From Aldersonia kunmingensis (GTDB lineage Bacteria; Actinomycetota; Actinomycetes; Mycobacteriales; Mycobacteriaceae), in assembly GCF_001646865.1 (NCBI RefSeq), contig NZ_LRRB01000315.1, positions 1-60,650 of the forward strand: DNA of 60,650 nt, given 5' to 3'. Below are positions 1 to 7,145 of this stretch, piece by piece. The notes beneath the pieces are model-generated. The model had not been told where the DNA came from. It saw nothing but the letters and a program-made list of their open reading frames with translations, and made no database searches. The position numbers and the translations under genes were made by a program. The first letter of the stretch is position 1. Every line of letters begins with the position of its first letter.

Positions 1-925
1 TGCCGAGACCAACGAGAAGAATCATCAGCCCGAGCTGGCTGACCGTGCCGAACGCGAGCAGGAGCTTGAGGTCGTTCGCCTGCAACGCCCGCCAGCCCGC
101 CAGTAGTACCGACGCGAGCCCGAGGATCAGCACCATCGGTCGCCACGGCGGAATGTCGGCGAAACCGGGTGCGAGCCGCGCGACGAGATAGACACCGGCC
201 TTCACCATCGCGGCGGCGTGCAGATACGCGCTCACCGGTGTCGGGGCGGCCATGGCGCCTGGCAACCAGAAGTGGGTCGGGACGATGGCCGACTTGCTCA
301 GGGCACCGATCAGGATGAGGACGATCGCGACGTTCACGAGCCAGCCCCGTGGCGCCTCGGCGATCACGTCCGACAGCAGGTAACTGCCCGAGACCTCGCC
401 GAGCATGATGATGCCGACAAGCATGGCCAGCCCGCCCGCGGTGGTCACGAGCAGCGCCTGCACGGCCGCGCGCCGGGCCGTCGCACGCTCCGAGGCATGC
501 CCGACGAGCAGGAACGACAGGACGGTGGTCAGTTCCCAGAAGATATAGAGCAACACCATGTTGTCGGCGGTGACCAGCCCGAACATGGCGCCGGCGAAAG
601 CCACCATCTCGGCGGCGAAAACGCCGAGCCGCGGTTCGTCATCGGAGAAGTAACGGGCGCAGTAGACCAGCACCAACGCGCCAACGCCGAGCACGAGCAG
701 CGACATGATGGCCGCCAGCGAATCGAACCGGACGTCGAAGTTCATCGACAGGCCGGGGACCCACTCGACGTAGACCGATTGCTCGTCACCCCAGTTGGCG
801 ATCACCCAGCCGAGCGAGGCGAGTGGAACGAGGGCCAGCGGCAGGAACGCGTTGCGACCGAGAACCCGAACGCACACTGGTGCTAGAAGAGCGGCGATCG
901 CGTGCGCGGTCAGGATCAAGAGCAA
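1..925 (-). CDS. mrpA: Na+/H+ antiporter subunit A (MrpA/MnhA), 5' part
   Basis: This is the N-terminal part of a large proton-translocating membrane subunit; the gene runs off the left edge. The minus-strand frame stays open from about 925 to 1 and translates as a series of hydrophobic helices. It contains the proton-channel signature of the NuoL/MrpA family: a helix with LYIFWELTTVLSFLLVGH, then KSAIVPTHFWLPGAMAAPTP followed by VSAYLHAAAMVKAGVYLVAR. In this family the Glu, Lys and His residues of these helices carry protons. MrpA works with MrpB-G to exchange cytoplasmic Na+ for protons. I chose a TTG start at 925 (MLLILTAHAIAALLAPV) because a GGAG lies 9 bases upstream; no in-frame ATG fits the family N-terminus. 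NuoL or a hydrogenase-4 subunit is a less likely alternative, since the short N-terminus begins as in MrpA. Confidence 0.85.
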   Translation of the reverse strand, partial: MLLILTAHAIAALLAPVCVRVLGRNAFLPLALVPLASLGWVIANWGDEQSVYVEWVPGLSMNFDVRFDSLAAIMSLLVLGVGALVLVYCARYFSDDEPRLGVFAAEMVAFAGAMFGLVTADNMVLLYIFWELTTVLSFLLVGHASERATARRAAVQALLVTTAGGLAMLVGIIMLGEVSGSYLLSDVIAEAPRGWLVNVAIVLILIGALSKSAIVPTHFWLPGAMAAPTPVSAYLHAAAMVKAGVYLVARLAPGFADIPPWRPMVLILGLASVLLAGWRALQANDLKLLLAFGTVSQLGLMILLVGLG

Positions 926-1041
926 GAAGAAGCACTCCGTCGTTGGTGGTGGACGCGGCGGGGTGTTGCTTACCCATCCTACGTGTCCGTTTTCGCCGTG
1001 CCTCCTTCGTGGTGGACCGATGTGGCCGTAGTCTCGGCGCT

Positions 1042-1452
1042 GTGGCCAGCGAGATCCGCACCGCAGCTCTCGCACACGTGCGCGATCGGCGGCTGCTGCA
1101 GACCCGCTCGGTCGGCAACCCCGCGTTCTACATGGCGGGCGGAAAAATCGATCCGGGTGAGTCCGCGCTTGATGCGTTGCACCGGGAAATCCGCGAGGAA
1201 CTCGACGCCGGGATCGTCGCCGACAGCCTGTCCGAGCTGGGTGTGTTCGAGGCGCCCGCGTACGGCCATCCACCCGGCACGCACTTGCACATGACGTGCT
1301 TCGTCGCCGAGCTGACCGATGATCCGAGCCCGACGAGCGAGATCGCGGAGCTCCGCTATTTCACGGTTGCCGAATACGCGGCGATGCCGCACGTCGCGCC
1401 CGGCTCGATGCTGGTCTTCCGCAGACTCGCCGAACTGGGGTTGGTGGACTAG
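1042..1452 (+). CDS. Nudix hydrolase
   Basis: This is a small cytoplasmic hydrolase, about 136 aa, expected to cleave a nucleoside diphosphate linked to another moiety; the substrate cannot be read from the sequence. The Nudix box is clear: GKIDPGESALDALHREIREE, with the two Glu of the REIREE core that bind divalent metal. The frame is open upstream to 823, but the residues before 1042 are Arg/Cys-rich and unlike a Nudix domain. The GTG at 1042 (VASEIRTAALAHVRDRRLL) matches the usual beta-strand start. It diverges from mrpA. Its TAG stop overlaps the first base of the inverted-repeat element at 1452-1613. Confidence 0.85.
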   Translation: MASEIRTAALAHVRDRRLLQTRSVGNPAFYMAGGKIDPGESALDALHREIREELDAGIVADSLSELGVFEAPAYGHPPGTHLHMTCFVAELTDDPSPTSEIAELRYFTVAEYAAMPHVAPGSMLVFRRLAELGLVD

Positions 1453-1613
1453 GGCATGTCTCCCAATCTCCCTTTCGGCGCCCCTGGCGCCCAATCGCCG
1501 CCCTGCTGCGTTGTCGTCGGCGTCGATACAACCCCGGTATCGACTTCTCCTCCGCCTTGCAGGACGACGATTGTCCTGACAGGTGCATCCGAGGGAAATT
1601 AGGAGACACGCCC
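1452..1613. mobile_element. 162-bp element with 22-bp terminal inverted repeats (MITE-like)
   Basis: The two ends are imperfect inverted repeats. The left end (1452-1473) begins GGGCATGTCTCCCAAT. The right end (1592-1613), read in reverse complement, begins GGGCGTGTCTCCTAAT; 19 of 22 bases match. Inside are two further dyads: GTCGATAC paired with GTATCGAC near 1521-1546, and AGGAC paired with GTCCT near 1561-1576. No ORF of useful size is present. The element starts on the last base of the Nudix stop codon. Its right repeat supplies TAGGAG, 9 bases before the GTG at 1615, so it probably provides the ribosome binding site of the next gene. No target-site duplication is obvious. It could be a non-autonomous transposon or a folded regulatory RNA. 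Confidence 0.6.
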
Positions 1614-1614
1614 C

Positions 1615-2205
1615 GTGCTCTTCCCGCCCGCCACCATCGATGCGATCGCCGAGGGGCGGGTGACGCTGGCGTTCCGGCGCTGGGAGCGGCCGCGGGTGAA
1701 GCCGGGCTCGATGATCCGCAACGCGCGCGGCGTGGTGGAAATCGTCTCGGTCGAGGAGGTCGACTCAATCAGCGCCGCCGATGCGCGCGCTGCAGGGTTC
1801 GACGATGCAGAGAAGCTGCGCGCGCTGGTCGACAAGAAGCGGGGTCGCACCGGAGCCGACGGAACGACCCGACTGTTCCGGGTTGGGGTGCGCTTCGGCG
1901 GTGAGGATCCGCGCCGCGCACTGCGGGCGTCGGCGGATCTCGCGGCCGACGAACTCGACTCGCTGCGCAAGCGTCTGGACCGGATGGACGCCGCTGCCGA
2001 CGAGCCGTGGACGCGCACCTACCTCCGGCTGATCGCCGCGCATCCGGAGGTGGTGTCCACTGAACTCGCCGCCGCGGCGGGCATCGACCGTCCGGCCTTC
2101 AAGCTGCGCGTGCGGCGGCTCAAGAACCTCGGACTCACGGAAAGTCTCGAAGTCGGCTACCGAATCAGCCCGCGGGGAAGCGCATTTCTCGATGCCGACC
2201 CGTAA
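1615..2205 (+). CDS. ASCH/PUA-like domain protein with C-terminal winged helix
   Basis: The product is 196 aa. Residues 1 to about 85 (LFPPATIDAIAEGRVTLAFR, then KPGSMI and a VEIVSVEEVDSI strand) resemble the ASCH/PUA-like beta-barrel fold, which usually binds RNA or modified nucleotides. A charged helical linker follows. The last 60 residues look like a winged helix-turn-helix (ELAAAAGIDRPAFKLRVRRL, then NLGLTESLEVGYRISPRG). An ASCH-like domain fused to a DNA-binding domain would suit a ligand-sensing regulator, but this is inference. The GTG start at 1615 is set by AGGAG inside the flanking repeat element. It may be transcribed together with the Nudix gene upstream. Confidence 0.65.
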   Translation: MLFPPATIDAIAEGRVTLAFRRWERPRVKPGSMIRNARGVVEIVSVEEVDSISAADARAAGFDDAEKLRALVDKKRGRTGADGTTRLFRVGVRFGGEDPRRALRASADLAADELDSLRKRLDRMDAAADEPWTRTYLRLIAAHPEVVSTELAAAAGIDRPAFKLRVRRLKNLGLTESLEVGYRISPRGSAFLDADP

Positions 2206-2315
2206 TCCGGCGACAACGACGAAGATCGGTCCTCGTAGCGGCGGTAACCAATTCCGGCGACCGTCTGATGTAGTCCCTGGGCAAGCCGCAGGGTCAGTCG
2301 AATCAAGGGGAACGG

Positions 2316-2783
2316 ATGAAGTACAGACGCATTGCATTCATCGGCCTCGCGGCGTCCGCGCTCGCGACAACCGGTGCCGGCACTGCCGCCGCCGACATGA
2401 TGTATGCGCCGATGGGCGACCTCCCGGCCAACAAGCCGATCATCGCGCCCATGCTCGGCGACATCTACATCACCGATGACGCAGGCAACCTGCTGCAGTA
2501 CAACCAGACGCGCAACGACATCGCGGTCAGCCTCAGCACTGCCGAGACCGAGCTGGCGGCGGGCGCGCTGCGCGGTCTGCAGAACGCGCCGCCGATCTCG
2601 CTCGGTCCGATCGGATTCCGTCCGGGCGCATTGGTCGCAGTGGCCGACACTCCGGGCGTGGATTGCGTGCAGGTGATCTTCACCGAGGTTCCGCCGGATC
2701 GCCGGAGCGGCAACTACGTCTGGCCGTCGTCGGTGGCGATCAGCGGTCAGGCGTACGGATACTCCTCAGGCTTCTGCCGCTAG
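2316..2783 (+). CDS. Small secreted protein of unknown function
   Basis: This 155-aa protein has a classical Sec signal peptide: a KYRR n-region, a hydrophobic stretch and an AAA cleavage site before DMMYAPMG. The mature part is about 128 residues, rich in Gly, Pro and Ala, with two Cys (in VDCVQVIF and at the C-terminal SSGFCR) that could form a disulfide in the cell envelope. The ATG is preceded by AAGGGGAA at good spacing. I recognise no catalytic motif. Similar small exported proteins are common in mycolic-acid bacteria, and their functions are mostly unknown. Confidence 0.7.
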   Translation: MKYRRIAFIGLAASALATTGAGTAAADMMYAPMGDLPANKPIIAPMLGDIYITDDAGNLLQYNQTRNDIAVSLSTAETELAAGALRGLQNAPPISLGPIGFRPGALVAVADTPGVDCVQVIFTEVPPDRRSGNYVWPSSVAISGQAYGYSSGFCR

Positions 2784-2825
2784 GGGAGGTGGCGCTTACC
2801 TGGGTGAGCGCGCAATGATCGTGCG

Positions 2826-3578
2826 ATGACCTCGTTGAGTGCCAAGGCCGAAGAGTTCCTCTCCCTGCATCGCGCGGGCGACCCCGCCGTGCTGCCCACC
2901 GTGTGGGACGCGTGGTCGGCGAATCTCGCTGTCAGTGCTGGCTTCTCGGCACTGACGGTGGGCAGCCACCCGCTTGCCGATTCGCTCGGTCGCGCCGACA
3001 AGGAAGGGATGACCTTCGACGAGGCGCTCGGCCGGGTCCGCGAGATCACCGCCGCGGTCGACGTGCCGGTGTCCCTCGATATCGAGTCCGGCTACGGCCA
3101 GGAACCGGCCCGACTGATCGAGGGCCTGCTCGACGCAGGCGTGATCGGGCTCAATATCGAGGACACCGTGCATAGCGAGGGCGGCCGGCTGCGGTCCCCG
3201 CAGGAACACGCGGACCTCGTGCGGGCGCTGCGGGAGGCCGCGGACGCGGCCGGTGTGCATCTGGTTGTGAACGCGCGTACCGACCTGTTCCTGCGCGGTG
3301 ACGGCGATGAGGCGGACCGGGTCGACCGCGCAATCGAGCGCTTGCGGCTCGCCGCCGACGCCGGCGCCGACGTCCTGTACCCGGTTGGGCGCCACGACGA
3401 CGCCACCCAGCGCCGGCTGACCGCCGAGCTCCCGCTGCCCGTGAATGCGATCGGACTGCCGGGCGAGGACGACCTCGCGACGCTTGCTGCCGCCGGCGTC
3501 GGCCGGATCAGCTTCGGGCCGTTTTTGCAGATGGCGCTCTCGAGCGAGGCGCAGCGGCTGCTCGCCCGCTGGAAGTAG
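2826..3578 (+). CDS. Isocitrate lyase/PEP mutase family protein
   Basis: The 250-aa protein has the fold and motifs of the phosphoenolpyruvate mutase/isocitrate lyase superfamily. These include LPTVWDAWSANLAVSAGFSA at the N-terminus, the metal-binding SLDIESGYG, then GLNIEDTV and the VVNARTDLFLRG strand. The family makes or breaks C-C or C-P bonds next to a carboxylate (2-methylisocitrate lyase, oxaloacetate decarboxylase, PEP mutase). The Cys of the KKCGH loop of true isocitrate and methylisocitrate lyases is not visible, so a carboxyvinyl-carboxyphosphonate-mutase-like or oxaloacetate-decarboxylase-like role is more likely. It stands alone, ending at a hairpin shared with the convergent membrane gene. 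Confidence 0.8.
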   Translation: MTSLSAKAEEFLSLHRAGDPAVLPTVWDAWSANLAVSAGFSALTVGSHPLADSLGRADKEGMTFDEALGRVREITAAVDVPVSLDIESGYGQEPARLIEGLLDAGVIGLNIEDTVHSEGGRLRSPQEHADLVRALREAADAAGVHLVVNARTDLFLRGDGDEADRVDRAIERLRLAADAGADVLYPVGRHDDATQRRLTAELPLPVNAIGLPGEDDLATLAAAGVGRISFGPFLQMALSSEAQRLLARWK

Positions 3579-3587
3579 CGGACATGG

Positions 3588-3618
3588 CAGCGGTGCGCGG
3601 TAGTCCCGCGCACCGCTG
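3588..3618. terminator. Bidirectional hairpin between convergent genes
   Basis: A perfect 13-bp stem (CAGCGGTGCGCGG at 3588-3600, complement at 3606-3618) with a 5-base loop lies between the PEP-mutase stop and the stop of the minus-strand membrane gene at 3631. There is no long T-tract, as is common for actinobacterial terminators. Confidence 0.7.
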
Positions 3619-3630
3619 TCGGTTCGGTTG

Positions 3631-5229
3631 TTACTGCGTGGGCGTTCCCGGGTAGGTGGCGTCGGACAGCACCCTCCCGTTCTCGTCCAGCACGATGCTG
3701 CGGTCCGAAACCACCGTTCGGTCGCGCCACGTCTGCACGTAGACCATCCACTCGTCGTCGCGGACGGCGCCGACGAACAGTTCCAGCCTGCTCGCAGCGG
3801 CCCGTGGCGAATCGCCGGTACGGCCGAACACGTTGATGAGAACCCGACGGTGTGGCCGATCACCAGCAGCCGCGACGAGTTCGGTCGCGGTTCGGATACC
3901 AAGCCTGCGCAACTCGGTGCGCAGCCGCTTGCCCTCGGAGTCCTCGTCTAATGACGAGTCGATCAGGTGCAAATACAGGACCGACTGATCGACCCAGTCG
4001 ACGAGCCTGCCCACCGGAATCCGGGTTTCCAGAAGGAGGTCCACCAGATCGTGGTGGGCCAGCGCCTCGATATTGGGAACGCCCTCGTCGATCAGGCGCG
4101 ACCGATCGTAAAGATCGAGACCCTCCAAGCGAGTGAGTGGTAGCTGCTCTTCCAGTTGCCGTGTCTCACCACGCAAACCGATGTGCCGCAAGTTGTCGCG
4201 CAACACGGTCATCGCGGTTTCCGGCAGGACGCCGATGGCGAACGCCAACGGCAGCAGCACCGAGTTGTAATCCGCGATCGTGGAGTCGCCGACGATGGCT
4301 TGCACAAGCCATGCCAGCACGACGACGACGATCACGCGCACCGCAATCGTGGTGTATGCCTTGGGGCGCAGGTCGTTTCGGGAGTACCGGCGGAGGCACA
4401 TGTTCACCGCGAAGAAGTACGAGCCGAGGAACGCAAAGGCCAGTGGATTGGCCAGGGCGTCGAACATGCTGTGGTCGCTGTCGGCCGCAATCGGTTCAAA
4501 CGCCATGACCCAACCGAGCGCGAGAACCGAGGTAGCAATGCCGACCGGCCACAAGCGTTGCGTGGCATGCACGGCCGTTGTCTTGCCATCCGGCGCGAAG
4601 AACGCCTCGTCCATCTGCATTCCGTAGCGGGACTCGACGTCGTCCAGCGTGTGGACATTCGGATCCAGCCGGAAGATCTGGCGCTCGAAGCGGTCGCGCA
4701 GCGTGCTCAATCGTTGCCGGTCGAACATGAAGAACAGCAAGCCGGGCAGCATCGTCGCAACCGCAACGAAAGCGATCGTCAGAGCCGGCCGCACGGTCTG
4801 CAGGAACCCGAGATGCCAGGCCACCAGCGGCACGGCGATGCTGATGACGATGAGGCACAGCACCGTTGCCGCGTTGACGTGGCTGCGAAGGTACGTCTTG
4901 GGTGCGCCGGGTCGCCGCTCGGCCTTGCGGCGATCCTCATTGATGAGTACTCCGCGCTGCACCAGCGGCGTCCAATTCCAATTGGGCAGGGATGCATCGG
5001 CTTTGGCTCGCTCCAACGGAGCGAACACGACCGTCTCTCCCGCCCGACTGATGTGCAGCCGGGTCGCGGTGGCGTTGCGCAGCCGCTTGGGGGGCGCGGT
5101 CTCGTGGACGCCCGCGGCGTGCGCAATTCGTTGAAAGACCTTTGCTCGGATACCTTCGCGAGCGCGGCGATTGTTTATGCCCGAGCTTCCGTTCTGTCGG
5201 CGCGGGCTGTCCCCGACATGGTTCGCCAT
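3631..5229 (-). CDS. Multi-pass membrane protein, tandem paralogue A (unknown function)
   Basis: The protein is 532 aa from the ATG at 5229, which follows a strong AAGGAGG; a GTG three codons upstream is too close to that site. It has a basic N-terminal tail and a soluble segment with beta-strand pattern (RLHISRAGETVVFAPLERA). About six hydrophobic segments follow, including [20 protein letters not shown] and LLPLAFAIGVLPETAMTVLR. The C-terminal cytosolic region has two helix-hairpin-helix-like repeats ([20 protein letters not shown] and LRRLGIRTATELVAAA). It is collinear with the upstream gene at 5339-7057 and shares long identical blocks, so the pair arose by tandem duplication. I recognise no named family or catalytic motif. 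Confidence 0.75.
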   Translation of the reverse strand: MANHVGDSPRRQNGSSGINNRRAREGIRAKVFQRIAHAAGVHETAPPKRLRNATATRLHISRAGETVVFAPLERAKADASLPNWNWTPLVQRGVLINEDRRKAERRPGAPKTYLRSHVNAATVLCLIVISIAVPLVAWHLGFLQTVRPALTIAFVAVATMLPGLLFFMFDRQRLSTLRDRFERQIFRLDPNVHTLDDVESRYGMQMDEAFFAPDGKTTAVHATQRLWPVGIATSVLALGWVMAFEPIAADSDHSMFDALANPLAFAFLGSYFFAVNMCLRRYSRNDLRPKAYTTIAVRVIVVVVLAWLVQAIVGDSTIADYNSVLLPLAFAIGVLPETAMTVLRDNLRHIGLRGETRQLEEQLPLTRLEGLDLYDRSRLIDEGVPNIEALAHHDLVDLLLETRIPVGRLVDWVDQSVLYLHLIDSSLDEDSEGKRLRTELRRLGIRTATELVAAAGDRPHRRVLINVFGRTGDSPRAAASRLELFVGAVRDDEWMVYVQTWRDRTVVSDRSIVLDENGRVLSDATYPGTPTQ

Positions 5230-5338
5230 GGTCTTCACCTCCTTTGCTATGTATCCAGCTTCGGAGGTTCGCCGCGGGCAAGCGCGCGTAGTGCGCTACT
5301 TGCTTTTGAAAGACTCAGATCACAGGATTGTCTGGCTG

Positions 5339-7057
5339 TTATCCCGGCAGATCGCCATCACTGGTGTTTGGCCCGAAATCGGGCTCGAAACTCCCGTCCC
5401 TAGCCAGATTTATCTTTCGATCGCTCACAAGCGTGCGGCGTCGCCACGTCCACAGGTAGCTCATCCACTCGTCGTCGCGCATTGCGGCGAGTAGCAGGGT
5501 GAGGCGGTCGGCTGCTATGGCTGCAGTGTCGGTGCCGCGGCGAAATGCATCGATCAACACGGCTGGCCTTGGGTCGATGCGGACTGCCTGGAATAAGTCG
5601 GTTGCGGTTCGGATGCCCAATGCCCGCAATTTTTCCAGGACCTGCGCGCCCTCTTTGTCTTTGCTTAGCGTCGAGTTGACGACATGCAGATACAAGATCG
5701 ATTGATCGACCCAATCGACAAGCCGCCCAATTGAAATCCGTGTCTCCAACAGCAAATCGATATTCTCCTGATGCGCGAGCGCTTCCATATTGGGTACACC
5801 CTCGTCTATCAGGCGAGCGCGGTCATAGAGCTCGAGGCCCTCGAGGAGAGTCAGTGGCAGTTTGTCCTCGAGTTGGCTCGCTCGACCCCACAGTCCAACC
5901 TTCTTCAGCACGTCGCGAAGTAGTGTGATGGCAGTTTCTGGTAGCACGCCGACCGTGAACGCGAGTGGAAGTATTACGGCGTTGTAGTCGTTGATGGTGG
6001 ACGACTGAAGTATTGCCTGGAGCAGAAATGCCAGTACGACGGAAATGATTATTCGAACCGTGATGGCGGAATACCCCTTGGGGCGCAGGTCATTTCGTGC
6101 GTATCTATTGAGGCAAGTATTCAGAGTGTAGAAGTAGGCGCCAAGAAACGCGAACGATTGCGGATGCCCGAGGGCGTCGAACAAGGTTTGCGGTGGAGGG
6201 TCGCCAAACAGCCAGGGCTTCGGGGCTAGTGCCATAGTCCATCCGAGGGCGATCGTCGCGGTAGCAATCACTATCGGCCAAAGCCGCTGGCCCGCGCTCC
6301 CGATGGTGGTCCGCTCGCTGGGCTTAAAGTACACCTCATCCATCTGGTGCCCGTACCTCGACCGAACATCCGCGAGGGTGTGCATATTTGGATCAAGCCG
6401 AAAGATGTCGTGCTGGAATCGATCTCGAAGCGTACTCAAGCGTTGGCGATCGAACAGGAAGAACAGCAGCGCCGGCAACATGGTCGCCACCGCGACGAAG
6501 GCGATTGCTACCGCGGGTATTGCGACCTGCGCGACCTGGTCGAAAAAGTACGCAACGATGGGAACCGCGATGCTGATCGCGACGACGAGGAGAATCGCGA
6601 GGCCATGGAAAATGCCGCGCGGACTGCCGTCGGTGTCGTCGAATCCTGGCTCGCCATCGCCGTGGCCATCTTCAACTATTCCCCGGCGAAGCAACTCGTC
6701 CCAGGGCCACTGCTGTGGCGTGCCGCTAAGTGTGCGGGACTCGAGCGGTGCGAGCACAAGTGTCTCGCCGGTGCAGTAGGTGATGCGCAAGCGATTTACC
6801 GTGGCGTTGCGCAGCGTGCTCAGGACAGTCCCGACCCGGTGCATCGGAGGCGCGGGTGGTCCGGGCGGTCCCGGGGGTCCGGGGGGTCCCTGAAGTCCCC
6901 GTGGGCCCCGACGTCCGGGAGGTCCCTGCTCTCCCGCCGTTTTTGGCGGTGCGGATCGAAAGTGGGGAGCCTGTCTTGTGGCTTTGGCGCGGGAAGTATC
7001 GCGGGCTTTGCCGTTAGCCGCACCGGAGATGCTGCGTGGCTTGCCACTGGGAGCCAT
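5339..7057 (-). CDS. Multi-pass membrane protein, tandem paralogue B with collagen-like tract
   Basis: This 572-aa protein shares the whole core of its neighbour: a soluble beta-rich segment (about 72-128), hydrophobic segments near 152-171, 179-201, 257-276, 299-313, 332-350 and 357-373, and a C-terminal helical region with two HhH-like motifs (410-440, 475-492). Unique to it is an N-terminal Gly-X-Y run of nine triplets at residues 42-68 ([15 protein letters not shown], then repeated GPP), which could form a collagen triple helix or act as a proline-rich spacer. The ATG at 7057 has AGGTGG upstream. Codon use is less GC-rich than in neighbouring genes, which suggests later acquisition. Function is unknown; with its neighbour it may form a hetero-oligomeric membrane complex (inference). 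Confidence 0.75.
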   Translation of the reverse strand: MAPSGKPRSISGAANGKARDTSRAKATRQAPHFRSAPPKTAGEQGPPGRRGPRGLQGPPGPPGPPGPPAPPMHRVGTVLSTLRNATVNRLRITYCTGETLVLAPLESRTLSGTPQQWPWDELLRRGIVEDGHGDGEPGFDDTDGSPRGIFHGLAILLVVAISIAVPIVAYFFDQVAQVAIPAVAIAFVAVATMLPALLFFLFDRQRLSTLRDRFQHDIFRLDPNMHTLADVRSRYGHQMDEVYFKPSERTTIGSAGQRLWPIVIATATIALGWTMALAPKPWLFGDPPPQTLFDALGHPQSFAFLGAYFYTLNTCLNRYARNDLRPKGYSAITVRIIISVVLAFLLQAILQSSTINDYNAVILPLAFTVGVLPETAITLLRDVLKKVGLWGRASQLEDKLPLTLLEGLELYDRARLIDEGVPNMEALAHQENIDLLLETRISIGRLVDWVDQSILYLHVVNSTLSKDKEGAQVLEKLRALGIRTATDLFQAVRIDPRPAVLIDAFRRGTDTAAIAADRLTLLLAAMRDDEWMSYLWTWRRRTLVSDRKINLARDGSFEPDFGPNTSDGDLPG

Positions 7058-7145
7058 GGGTGTCCACCTGCCTACGTTGGCCGTATAACCACCCTCGGCC
7101 CCGCGCGTCCCGTCTTCACGCGTAGTTGACTACTCGAAACCAGGA

